NCBI RefSeq assembly: GCF_001949145.1
Contig: NW_019091390.1
Location: forward strand, 126,001 to 186,000
Source of the DNA: Acanthaster planci
Taxonomy: Eukaryota; Echinodermata; Asteroidea; Valvatida; Acanthasteridae
Length of the DNA: 60,000 nt
Direction of reading: 5' to 3'
Shown: positions 36,000-46,330 of the stretch, piece by piece
How the letters are laid out: each line of letters opens with the position of its first letter
Position numbering within the stretch: the first letter of the stretch is position 1
Notes under the pieces: generated by a model
What the model saw: only the letters and a program-made list of their open reading frames with translations
Databases searched by the model: none
Told to the model about the DNA's origin: nothing
Translations under genes and position numbers: made by a program

Positions 36000-36391
36000 T
36001 AACCCTCCTCCAAAATCCTTTGGCCGGTTTTGGAGGATTTGGGAAGATTGAGGGTGAATGGCAAAACTGCGTGGCTGCTTGCTAAGGATGCCAAGAGTGA
36101 AGGTTGTGGGTTAGACCTTGTGTTCTTGCCCGTTCGTGTACAAATTCAGCCCGATATTTCTTTTGAATCAACCGCACTGCTCAAGAATGCCATTCGCACT
36201 GCCTCAGCATAATGACAGGAATTGCCGGAGGTTTTTGAAGGATTGAGGCAGTAGCCACACCTCCAAGTAACATTTTCAAGAAATTTTGGAGGATTGAGGG
36301 AGAATCCAATTTTTTTTCACCTCCCAAATTGGAGGATTCTGGAGGATTGAGGAGGGTCCCTGGCCTAAAGGGCCCAGGGAGTTAGGGTTAA
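36000..36391 (+). mobile_element. piggyBac-like MITE, copy 3
   Basis: About 392 bp, collinear with copies at 13059 and (complement) 20361. The left end is TAACCCTCCTCCAAAATCC; the right end is GGAGGATTGAGGAGGGTCCC, then GGGAGTTAGGGTTAA with TTAA at the edge. The ends are inverted repeats of CCTCC/GGAGG units. There is no open frame of interest. Confidence 0.85.
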
Positions 36392-39300
36392 GGCTAGGTT
36401 TTTTTGCAAACTGTCTCTAAAGTGGTTGAATTTATGCATAAAAACATATGTGGTGTTGGGTTGCTGGGAGGTGTACGTGTACATGTACATGTATTCCCTT
36501 TTCCTTTGTACTTGTGAATATATGAGGCTGTTTGGCCACAGCTGAGCTTTTTTTGGGTATGGGGGAAGCCTTGGACTCAATTACTACCAGATGGTTTGAT
36601 TTGTTGGTCTACAGAGTTGCTGTCTGTTGATGGAGTTGGATCCAGGATTTTAATGGGGTTTTGTATCAGAGTTTGTAAACAGATGCACACATGTGTGATG
36701 TTTAGAATTTGGAAAAATACAGGCACGTACATGTACATGCGTGCATGCATAAGCAGCGTCTAAAATTTCTAAATCTGCTGTGTGTGTTCTTGGCTGTGAA
36801 TTTTAATGACACATGATTCCATTGGGAAAAGAGAAGGTGGAAATTGCTGGCCGGCAGCTGCCGGTTTCCAGCCACAACTGCATTCACGCACAGCCACATG
36901 GTGCAGTTTTTGGAATGGACGTGATCAACTTGCTTGCTGTGTAAAAGAAAGTGATGTGGATGACCAGACTATTTATAGCACTCTTTTGTTGTTAATTGCT
37001 TGTCATGGGATTTTGCTGAAAGAATGCTTTAGTTTTAATTTTGAGGCCAAAACTGCCCATTCCTTTCACTGCTTTTTTTTTTTTCCTTTCTACTTTTGGT
37101 TCAGGGTTTTGTGCTTTCAGTTATTTATTATTTTATCCCCTAGTTTAGATTAATACTTTAGAGTGATAAATATGTACTGGCATGTTTGAAAGGTCATCGG
37201 ATATGGTTGTTTCACATGGTGTTTTGTGTACGGAATTGATTTCTAGTGCAACTTAAGACATGCTGTTCACTTACATTGGCACCCTTTCCGTTGGCAAAGT
37301 TGTTTCTTTTGAGGGGATTTGTTTTCATCCCTGCCTAACTCCTGGTTCGCATGTTTTGGCTCTGGGAAACTTGGGTCAAACCTTGGAGCACCAACCTAAA
37401 TAGGAATTCCTTAGCAGTCCCCGTGTATGTTTTGGTTGTGTGTGTGTGTTTTTGATGAACTTCTGGACCTGGAGAATGTTGAAGCTATTAGACCCAATGT
37501 ATAGGATTTCCCTGGCCAGAGACTATTTAAAGGCTTGAGGATACTGTCCCATGCTTTCAGCTTTTCCCTGGTAACTTGAGTACCACTTGGTGTCTGAACA
37601 CTGGCCGGTATCCAGGGCAGTACCAGAGGTCTGGGCAACAAATTCCCTGGCGCCCATTGTTTGGATCTGGGTTAAGCTCGTGTTAGGTTCACCTCGCGGA
37701 ACATCAATGTTGTTTTTTGAGCCAACCCAAGTCTTCTGTTTGGAAATAGCGTGCTTGCTTGATTCAGTTGCTGTTTACTGAACAAGTCTGCCTCAAAAAA
37801 AGGTGTTTACATCCTGTGACTAACACACCCAAAAGTGTTTATCAGTAAGGCAAATTTCAATTTTACACCTCATACAAGCAGGTACATGTACCGGTACAGA
37901 CGCAGGCTTGCATACACGTTACTGTTCGTGTTTGAAAGCACATAAGTTTGAAAATGGCAAAATTTGAGAGGTCGCCATCATGTTAGTGAACCCACCTGCA
38001 ACCGACTCTATCACGTGGCTGCATTGTAGTACAAAATTTCCAAAGCCATTTTTTTTAGCCTAACTTGCAGTCCACAGAAACTAAACAGCCATGCACTGAT
38101 AAAACTGCACATAAAAGTTGTGACCTATCAATGATTAACCAGGTGGCACCGATTTTGAAAGTCATCTTGTAAATTTATTCGCCAACCATAAAGAGTATTA
38201 ATACAGCGGACTTATTGCACTGTGCACGTAAATAAACCCAAAACGCCCACTGTCCTGGATTGTCACTCCTCCCCCCCCATAAAAAGGTTTTCACAGTGCT
38301 TTGATTGTTATCGATTTGCCATTCAGCTTTTTTTCCCCCCCCTTTTCTCATCCCCTATTGAGACGCAGTCAGCCCCGTAATGATACTGTTTTGGGTTCAC
38401 CTTGAACTTCTTGTTCCCGTCTCTCTGGTGCGTTAGAGGTGGCAAACAATGGCTGTAGATGGAAGCAGTCTCGGGGGGAAAATATTATTGACAAAGTGTT
38501 CACTCTGGAGGATTTGATTAGGAGAGGAAAATGGCGTCTCTGAAAGGTTTGGGGGGGGGACTGACTGTATGAAGACCTTCAGTTATGATTCATGCACATG
38601 TACATGTGGGTTATTCGAGCCAGCAATGTCAACTCCCGAGTACGAATTTTGGCATCTTTGCCAGTCCTGTGATGGCGACAGCCAGCGCACTGTCCACAAA
38701 GTGACTTTCAGCCATCAGGTCTCTTTTATGTGCAGACAACCAGACATGTACGTTGTACATGTAGCTCCGCTTTCTTACCGGTACCTCTACCTTGTCGGAC
38801 AGTCTCCTCGTGTAGGACTAAGATTAGAATTTGTTCGCATTATTCTAACTGCATTCCCATATGGAGCCTTTGGAATATGCATTAGTGGACTAGATTCTTG
38901 ATTACAAAGGCAAATGTAGCCCGTGCTAATGACAGGCACGATGAAATAAGAAGGGAATAAATATGTGCTTGGCTGGTCTTAAACGTGCATTGAAGACCGG
39001 CTCAGGAGAATGGACATGACTCAAGCCGCAGGCCAGGGCATTATCAGCGTTTGTTCTGCTGAGCAAAAAAGCACATCTTTATTTCCATTCATAAATACCG
39101 GTACCAGTCAAAAGAAGTCAACATGTGATGGATTTCCAACGATTTTATTGTAAATGTTACTTTCGTTTTCCCCTACACCCCTGTCCGATTTATGGTATGT
39201 TCCTTTTAAAAGTTGTCCAATAGAATCCTCTTAATGAACTTGGTGCGCGCATGGCGCGTTGATCACGCATCGCGTGCACACAGACTCCTGACCAATCAGA

Positions 39301-40985
39301 CCCGATTAAACTGTCTCAGCGCGTGATTCACGCAGCGGGCATTATCAAATGTTAATGCACAGTCACATGACGTGTTTCGACCAATAGGAATAGAAAAACT
39401 TGACCAGGTATTTGTGAAGGTTGGATAAGGTCTTACCGACAGTCCTGAACAGAATTTCATGTTTTATACCAGCACTTCCTTATAATAATTGACGCAGTCC
39501 AATATTTTTTCATATCAGTCTGTTGTTTGTTATCTTTGACCTTGTACTAGTTGTACATACGTGTTCATGTTTATTATTCCAGTGCCAACATTATTATCTA
39601 AGTCTTTCCATATTGCTTTTTTTTTTTTGGACAATCTTGAATTGGTTGCCACAGTGGTGTTACTGCGTGCTGCATGTACGTGTACATCTTCTTTGCTCGC
39701 TCTGAAGCATCTTTGCACAGCGATTTGGAGGGATATAGCCGTGAGAATGGCATCTCATAGGTGGGCACTTCATCCTGTGGAGAGAAAAAGGAAGCCGCAA
39801 TAAAGGATGAAGGTGGGGCCGGTTCTCCAAGGAGAGACACCCTCAAAGGAGTTGATTTTCATCCAAGTGGTCGAAATGTTCAAGGTCTGGGCTGAATGGG
39901 GTGTTTGGTTATACATTATACCGGTACATGTAGTTCATTTGCTCCAGGATGCGCCTCCGTGGATCGTATCCGTGCAGCAACTGTTCATGAATCAAGAGAG
40001 GGGCTGGCCAACTGGAGCGTGTGATTGCTTGGAGCTGGGACAAATGGTGTGACATCCCTATGTAAATTGCCCTCCGGAAAGCCAACAGTGTCTCCGGATT
40101 TTATAAATTTACACAAATCTGTGCTGTACATCGCAATATACACAGTGTGTAGCACAGATGTACCGTTATATTGATCCTTAAAGTCGTAGAGAAAATAAAT
40201 CCGAGTTGGGTTCTCATTGTGTACTCAAATGTACGATGGAAAAATTGTAAAGTATTTTGAAGTTGCATAATTCCATCTTGAAAAACCTGCTAGAGTGGAA
40301 GAGCGTTATTTGACAGCTGACAGTGTGTCTGTGTAGGTTCAGTAACTAAAAAGCTGATTGGGTTTCAACTCAAATGCATTAAATTTTGGAGGGAACGTGC
40401 AGATATTTTTAGAAGACCTTGGGGGCTTTAGACGTGCCCCCTGAAATGCCTTTTAAATTTTTCATTCCCCTGTCTCTTCACAAGTCCTGACTTGAAATCT
40501 CCGGATGCCAGAGCCTTTTCCAGCTACAACGTCACTCTTCGCTAATCAGGCCGACTTAAGATGGTCGGTGTGTCCCAGGACTAACCCAAATCAAATTAAA
40601 TCCTCGCTTTTTTTGGGGGGGGAGCTGGTCTAGAGCGGATTCTTCATGGATGTGTTTGTCTTGCTCTCCCATTGTGGTGTACGGATCAGCAAATACACAA
40701 GAAGCGTTGCCACAACACGAAGACTCCCTTGTGTGACGTGTGTCCCATTCTAGAGTGATTTCCTGGGGGGGGGGTTAAGGATCTTTGTCGGGAAGAATAC
40801 CGGGGATTTTAGTGGAGGGATTTGGTTGATTGTAGAGCAAGGAGTCTTAACTTAGGCTGTGGCTTAATCAGACCGTCCGTGTGGATTGAATTGGTTTGGA
40901 TTTGGATTTTTGCAAGATTTACGTTCATCTTCTTAAATGTAGTGCCAAATCTTAACCTTGCAGCACCTGTGGGAATGATTAGGGC
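36392..40985 (+). other. Intronic sequence, no gene recognised
   Basis: Contains scattered TACATGTAC motifs, a 13-bp T-run at 37072 and the CpG-rich stretch at 39241-39395. The 110-codon open frame at 38569-38901 has no recognisable domain. Confidence 0.5.
39241..39395. promoter_or_regulatory. CpG-rich block with CCAAT boxes and CRE half-site
   Basis: Contains ACCAATCAG (39291-39299) and ACCAATAGG, two NF-Y-type CCAAT boxes about 90 bases apart, TGACGTG between them, and two palindromes GCGTTGATCACGC and GCGTGATTCACGC. CpG is clearly elevated over the neighbouring AT-rich intron. It could be an internal promoter or enhancer, or a small palindromic repeat. No first exon with a fitting donor was identified just downstream. 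Confidence 0.35.
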
Positions 40986-40990
40986 AAACA

Positions 40991-41156
40991 GTACCCGGAT
41001 GATGTGGTACCCGGTGATGTGGTACCCGATGATGTGGTACCCGGATGATGTGGTACCCGATGATGTGGTACCCGGTGATGTGGTACCCGATGATGTGGTA
41101 CCCGATGATGTGGTACCCGATGATGTGGTACCCGGATGATGTGGTACCCGATGATG
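40991..41156. repeat. Minisatellite, ten copies of a 15-16 bp GATGATGTGGTACCC unit
   Basis: Ten TGTGGTACCC cores are separated by GATGA, GGTGA or GGATGA. The period of 15 keeps frames open on both strands and produces pseudo-peptides (WYPMM, DDVVP, YHIIG). The internal GGTACC is a perfect palindrome, so each unit is partly self-complementary. Confidence 0.95.
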
Positions 41157-41889
41157 GAGAGGGAAAGTAACTCGGATTCATTTGTGCTCAACCGAGGAGT
41201 CCCTTCGCTTCTAGGAGAACACACAGTGTATGTGTTGTCTGTGGTTAATGTCTGTCCATGGAGGAATGGGAGACTTTCAAGGCAGTTGGTGGTGGCAAAC
41301 ATACTGGCCTCTTTATTCCTTGCATTCATCCACACTTAAAGTGAACAATATGCTCGATATTTTGAAAAATGTTCTGATTTGCAAGTCGGCCTTTTTTCCA
41401 TGGTTTCATCAACAACCTGTACATGTACTTGGGCACGTACTGTACGTGCATGTACATGTGCACACATGTGCAAGACACATGTTCTGCCACAGCGACAATC
41501 TATACAATTGAATTACGTTCCCCTGTAGGTGTAAATGGAACTCGTTGTCTCTATTGAATCAGCTGGCAATATCTGGGCGCGTACGTGTGCATCTGTTGCC
41601 CCCTCCGACTGGTCCGGTCGAGCTACGGCAAACAGTCAAACTGTGTTATTGCTTTGTCGCGTCGACGTTTGGTTGACGTGTTGCCCGCCTATGTACGCTT
41701 GTGTGCAGTCGGCAGGCTAATGAAATCAGTTGACCTGCCAGGCATGCACTTGTGTTCTCTGTACATGGTACGGCTCATGCATGAATGGCAAGTTTTGTAC
41801 TGCAGTTGTCTTTCACCAAATGTACAAGGCACCTGTGCATGCATATGTACATTGGTAGCACATACCCATGGCCCACATACATTGTGGTG
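41157..41889 (+). other. Intronic sequence, no gene recognised
   Basis: Contains TACATGTGCACACATGTGCA-type repeats around 41415-41480 and overlapping short open frames with no domain. Confidence 0.5.
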
Positions 41890-42335
41890 AGTATAATGGC
41901 AGTTCGTGTCGCCGTAACGTAACGCAAGGGCGTGGAAAAATGAATACAAATTAAAAAACCACAAAAAAAGCATACGGCAACAAGACAGACTTCGGGGGGC
42001 CTCTCAAATTTAGTATTGCAATTACACAAGGCAAATGACAAAGATACCTTAACGGAAAATTAACAAAGTTAGATAAATTACAATATTGGGTAACACAAGT
42101 AATAAGACCAGTGCAGGTGCGGGGCTGGAGGAGAGAGCATGGCTAAAGGCCAAGAAACCCAAACGTAAAAGTGGATACAAACATAAAGAAACCGAAAGAA
42201 TGACTAACGCCCCAATGCGCGCAGCAGTCTTATATACCTGCAGAGTGCACCCAACCCAAAAAGTATTAAAGGAATTTGAAAAGTGTGCGCGGTATGCCCG
42301 CTGGTGGAGCTCAGGTAACTTTGTTACATAACCAA
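41890..42335 (-). mobile_element. LTR-like block with a minus-strand TATA box
   Basis: Read on the minus strand this block starts TGTAACAAAGTTACCTGAGC. It contains GGTATATAAGACTGCTGCGC (TATA box, complement of 42230-42238) about 30 bases before GTTAGTCATTC, a plausible initiator, and ends near CGTTACGTTACGG. Composition differs from the flanks (A-rich on the plus strand, locally GC-rich near the TATA). This fits a solo LTR of a retroelement, but no second copy, internal region, primer-binding site or polyadenylation signal was seen, so an ordinary antisense promoter is an alternative. Confidence 0.35.
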
Positions 42336-44726
42336 ATCCTCTGGTGTAAAGCTGAGTCCTGAAGATTTTTGGCCAAAAAAAAAATGTAGGCCTACACTTA
42401 AAAAATGTACACTACTTAAACTCAGCAGCATGGGCATGGTATTCTAAACCAGAGACATAAACACACAGAGGCCTACAGCTTCAAGCAGACGCAGACATAT
42501 TGAACATTCAGGTACTGGTACGTTCACATTATGGTCTCTGATACTGTGGAGTTGCTCTAGTACCTTGTAGTGTCTTGTGATAGGGCAAGGATTGCAAGGT
42601 TTAGGTGTCGAGTTCAGGGAATCAGAGATTTATTTGGTACAGTCCTGCATCCTTCACAGTCAAGAACCAGACTGGTACATGGACCCACAAGAAGTGGACG
42701 GCGACTTCTAATAAATTTCCCCCCCGTCGGGCCTCGTCGTCCATTCCAGTAATGGCAGTTGTTGTCTGTACTTCGTTATAAATGTGGTCGTTTTTTCTCG
42801 GAGCTTTTCCCATTGCTCTCATCCCTCATCGATGGGAGAAAGCGGGATTAATGACATTCTGTACACAGGGCATGCGTTGTTCTTAAGCAAGTGCATTTCT
42901 GTAATGAATGTGCATTCTTTATTCAAACATTTAGAATTTTCTGTTGTACTTTGTACATGTATATGCACAGATTGGAGGGGGCTGAGACTATGCTCAAGCC
43001 AAACTCCACCACATACACGTAGCTACCTAACTACAGATAAATACTTTTTTTTTTTCACTGCCCGGGGTCATTAATAGCCATAAACCACCTTAACTCCTGG
43101 TTAAGCATGGATTATAGAACCAACCCTCTCAGCAACCTCCTTAAGGAGCTTGGATTCCAGAACATTACATGTACGTCGATATATCCATTACTTAGTGCTG
43201 AAGGCACGGGCCTTGGTGAATGTTTAATTTTTTTTTCTGTCTCATCTTTCGTCATGTACACATGTACATTTCATGCCATGGTTTGGACATGGTGTACATG
43301 TACATGCAATGGTATAATTATTGTACACACGATGTACATGTACGTAAGTAACATTAGTAACATGTACATGTATGTACCGGTACACGTGTAGCATCCGTAC
43401 ATGTGCCTGGGTACAGTGTACATGTACCGGGTACCTTTATGTGCATAAAATATGTATTATATCATTCCAGACTTTATAACGTAACCGTAACATCAGGTTT
43501 TTTAGAACCCTTGCTGTTCATTCATGTGAGCAGAATTCTACATTCACTAGTACGTGTATATACCCACACGATGTGCCATTTTGTTTCAGTTTTGAGGACT
43601 GGCCATTGCAGGACTTGTGGTTCAGGGTTGTGTTTGGCTGGGTTTTGCTTCTGTTTTTGCCGTGTACCAGGAGAGGGGGTAGCGATTTCCATCAACCTGT
43701 TTGAAAAAAACTTAACTCATTGCACGTTTGATAGACGCTGCTGTATACTTTGCATGTTTTGTTTTTGTCTGAATCGAGATGAATGGTCGGTTCTGTTCAC
43801 CTCTGCATATGTTCCCCTTTTGCTCTGACTACGACATCAAACACCTCTTTTTGTGTTGTATACTCACACACCCCTGCTGGTCGCACATTCTTGCGTCTCC
43901 CTCCTATAGGGAATCATGCTTTGGCTGGGACATTTCATTGCTTGAAGAGGGGTGCTTGAGTAGGAGGATGTACCAGTACATGTACATGCAGCATTACGTT
44001 TAATAAATATCAGAACTGATTTCCTTTTTTTTAAAATTTATTTTCTGAGAGTTTTCATTTAATAGTTAGTTCGCACATGTAGGTACCAGTAGTAATGAGG
44101 GGTTTTTTTTTCTTCATTGGTAGAATTGGTTATGGTACCCTGAATTCAAACTATAATTCGACTGTTATCTTTGCTTATAATATTCCTACATTTTGAATGG
44201 ACCTTTCCCAAATAGTCAAGACAGCCTTTGAAAATTAACCTATCTGGAGTTTGTAGTTGGCATTCTCCATTCAGTTACAAATATTTACACAAGATTTTAG
44301 CACAGGAGACTGGTTTTTGTCTACTATTGAAATGTTTAAGTTATTTCTTATGATGCATTAATTTTATGTTGAATATTCTGTCAAATTGCTTTGTTATAAA
44401 TACTTTTAAGGACATTTTGAATGCATGGGCCTTTTACACGACAAGACATGATCTGGTTGTACACACACGTATGATGTACCCACACAATATGGATGAATAT
44501 GTGCACCACATGTATGCAAGCCTACTTGCTTCCATAATTTTGTTTCCAGTGCAGCTTTGTGTGTACTCAATGGCTACTTGTTAACCAAACTGAAAACGCC
44601 ATTCATTAGGTCAGACTTTCTCGTTGCAAAAATGGATGAGAGAGTTTCGTATTAAAGATTAACGCATCACCCACATTTCACCTGTGTTTGTTTGCTTGGA
44701 ACAAAGAGAAGAATTGTTTGGGTGAG
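42336..44726 (+). other. Intronic sequence, no gene recognised
   Basis: Dominated by AT-rich DNA and the TACATGTAC cluster at 43254-43436. The open frame at 43403-43828 (141 codons) begins within that cluster and shows no domain. Confidence 0.5.
43254..43436. repeat. TGTACATGTACA repeat cluster
   Basis: At least ten GTACATGTAC-type palindromes in about 180 bases, mixed with ACCGGTAC. One of the densest clusters in the window. Confidence 0.8.
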
Positions 44727-44925
44727 GTCCATTTGCATGTCCGTTTTTTAACCATCTTCTTACCACCATCTGTACTTCCCTTTTTCTGACTTGCCGCATA
44801 TTTTTTCTCTCCACTTTTGTTTCTCTCTTTTTTTTTTTCTCTTCTCGGTTCCTTCTTCACCTTGGTCTGTACGTGCGTACGCTCGTTCGTTACACTCGCT
44901 CGTTCATTCCTTCGTCCACCATCAG
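44727..44925 (+). promoter_or_regulatory. AG-free CU-rich zone before PTBP exon 44926 (predicted distal branch point and PTB sites)
   Basis: From the AG at 44725-44726 to the acceptor AG at 44924-44925 there is no AG dinucleotide for 198 nt. The zone contains CATCTTCTT, CCCTTTTTCTGAC, TTTTTTCTCTCC, TTTCTCTCTTTTT and TTTTCTCTTCTCGG, which match the UCUU/CUCUCU motifs bound by PTB. TTCTGAC (branch A at about 44789, ~136 nt upstream) fits the yUnAy branch consensus. The last 60 nt are interrupted by CGTT/CGTAC repeats and are a weaker pyrimidine tract. A long AG-exclusion zone is the known signature of distal branch points in PTB-regulated exons. Confidence 0.65.
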
Positions 44926-45027
44926 CGGGGCTCTGACGAGTTGTTCACAGCCAACGGCACCGCCACTAATCCCCTTGTTGCCTCCAACTTCGGCGGAGGT
45001 GATTCACCTATTAACGATGCCAAAAAG
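44926..45027 (+). CDS. PTBP: PTBP coding exon with RGSDELF and NLS region
   Basis: This 102-nt, 34-codon exon is bounded by ATCAG| and AAG|GTAATC and encodes RGSDELFTANGTATNP through to SPINDAKK (residues 8-41 counting from Met at 2589). The preceding exon supplies GTK, giving GTKRGSDELF, the hallmark N-terminus of PTBP family proteins. The next exon continues AKRE, so the KR...KKAKR bipartite nuclear localisation signal spans three exons, as in vertebrate PTBP (KRGSDELF...DSKKFKGD). Both boundaries are phase 0 and the length is a multiple of 3, so skipping keeps the frame but removes the first half of the signal. The donor is weak (T at +5). The CpG and GC content contrasts with the flanking introns. 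Confidence 0.93.
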
Positions 45028-45095
45028 GTAATCTGGGATTTTTTTTCCTCTTTCTCCCCGCCCCCCCTCACTCCCAAGTTTCTTTTTTTTTTTGG
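45028..45095 (+). promoter_or_regulatory. CU/U-rich tract directly after the weak donor
   Basis: GGATTTTTTTTCCTCTTTCTCC and, after a C-run, AAGTTTCTTTTTTTTTTTGG lie 10-65 nt into the intron. They contain UCUU and CUUUCU-type PTB sites. Together with the upstream tract, the exon is flanked on both sides by candidate PTB sites. Confidence 0.55.
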
Positions 45096-45846
45096 TTAGA
45101 TCTTAGCCCTTGCATCTGTATAGTTATCTCTCACATTTGCCAAATTCAAGGTCCTAGTCCCAACCAACACTTCCCCCCTTTTGTTGCCTTGCCAAAAAAA
45201 ATTGCTTTCTTTGTAATGAAACTCATCAGATGTTAGTGATATAATTTTTGCTCGTTTTCATGTTCCATTGCCGTGTTATCATAGTTGCTGTTTTATTCCC
45301 ACTAGCATGCAAGTAATCACATATGTTCTCAAGAAACCCACATTTTGTTCTTCTGTTGGCCATGTCATAATGATTTAATATCACATGCTAACAAATTTTG
45401 GTTGTATTTGTCGTGTTTTTCTATTTTTTCCTTCCAACAGCACTCCTTCTAATGAGGTGTCCTTGGGAGGATCATTTAACAATAAGGACATTTCTTGAAA
45501 TACGCTTGGCATTTCTTTGGAAATTAGCAACCTATTCTAAATTTGACTGCTTGTCATTGTCTGCTTGGCCATGCCATCACACTGTGGCCACTTAGTAAGC
45601 GTACATGTACATGTGTATTACAAGCTAAAGTGGGAAAATGGGCCAGTAAGAGTTGAGAGCCAACAGTTGGCCATGAAGATGAGATAGCCACAAAAAAGTG
45701 GACAGGTAGCCGTCATTGTTGGTATTCACATGGAACATTATGGTTGCAGTAATACATTTGCTATTTCTTGCCACCCAGAGCAGGTTTCTAGGCTTGCCAA
45801 GTGACCACACACAGGTGGCCTTTTAGAAGGCTTACCATATGTAAAC
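45096..45846 (+). other. Start of second PTBP intron, nothing recognised
   Basis: AT-rich intronic DNA with T-runs. No exon, repeat family or RNA gene is seen before the minisatellite begins. Confidence 0.5.
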
Positions 45847-46330
45847 CAGTAAGAGGTGGTCACTACTGTCAAGTTTCCTCTGTGGACCAGTGGCCATGTT
45901 GGGTTGATCCATAGTAGACAGGTGGCCATTAGTGCACTACATGTACAGGTACATACCGTATCACCAATATACATGTAGAACTGGTGGCCACTAATGGCAG
46001 GTGGCCTCTATAGACTAATGGCCACTAATGTCAGGTGATCCATAGTAGATAGGTGGCCACTAGTACACAACACTCTACCAACATAGTACTGGTGGCCACT
46101 AATGGCAGGTGGCTTCTGTGGACTAATGGCCATTTATGTCAGGTTTTCCATACCGTAGTAGGCAAGTGGCTACCAGTACACAACACACTACCAACGTACA
46201 TGTGTATATGTAGTCCTGGTGGCCACTAATGGCAGGTGGCCTCTGTGGACTAATGGCCACTAATGTCAGGTGATCCACAGTAGATAGATAGTCACAAGTG
46301 CATAAGCCAGTGTAGGACTAATGGCCTCTG
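45847..46330. repeat. Degenerate minisatellite, unit 108-127 bp (GGTGGCCACTAATG...)
   Basis: The block CTGGTGGCCACTAATGGCAG, then GTGGCCTCTGTGGACTAATGGCCACTAATGTCAGGTGATCCA and TAGTAGATAGGTGGCCACTAGTACACAACAC, begins at 45981, 46089 and 46216, with a more diverged copy from about 45847 and decay after 46300. GTGGCC/GGCCAC cores recur within each unit, so the unit probably grew from a shorter GGTGGCCA repeat. Confidence 0.85.

Noticed and set aside
38569-38901. 110-codon open frame
   Set aside because: No domain or splice-site support; contains ACATGTACATGT repeats.
40822-41139. Open frames with WYPMM, DDVVP or GYHII repeats on both strands
   Set aside because: Product of a 15-bp minisatellite whose period keeps all frames open.
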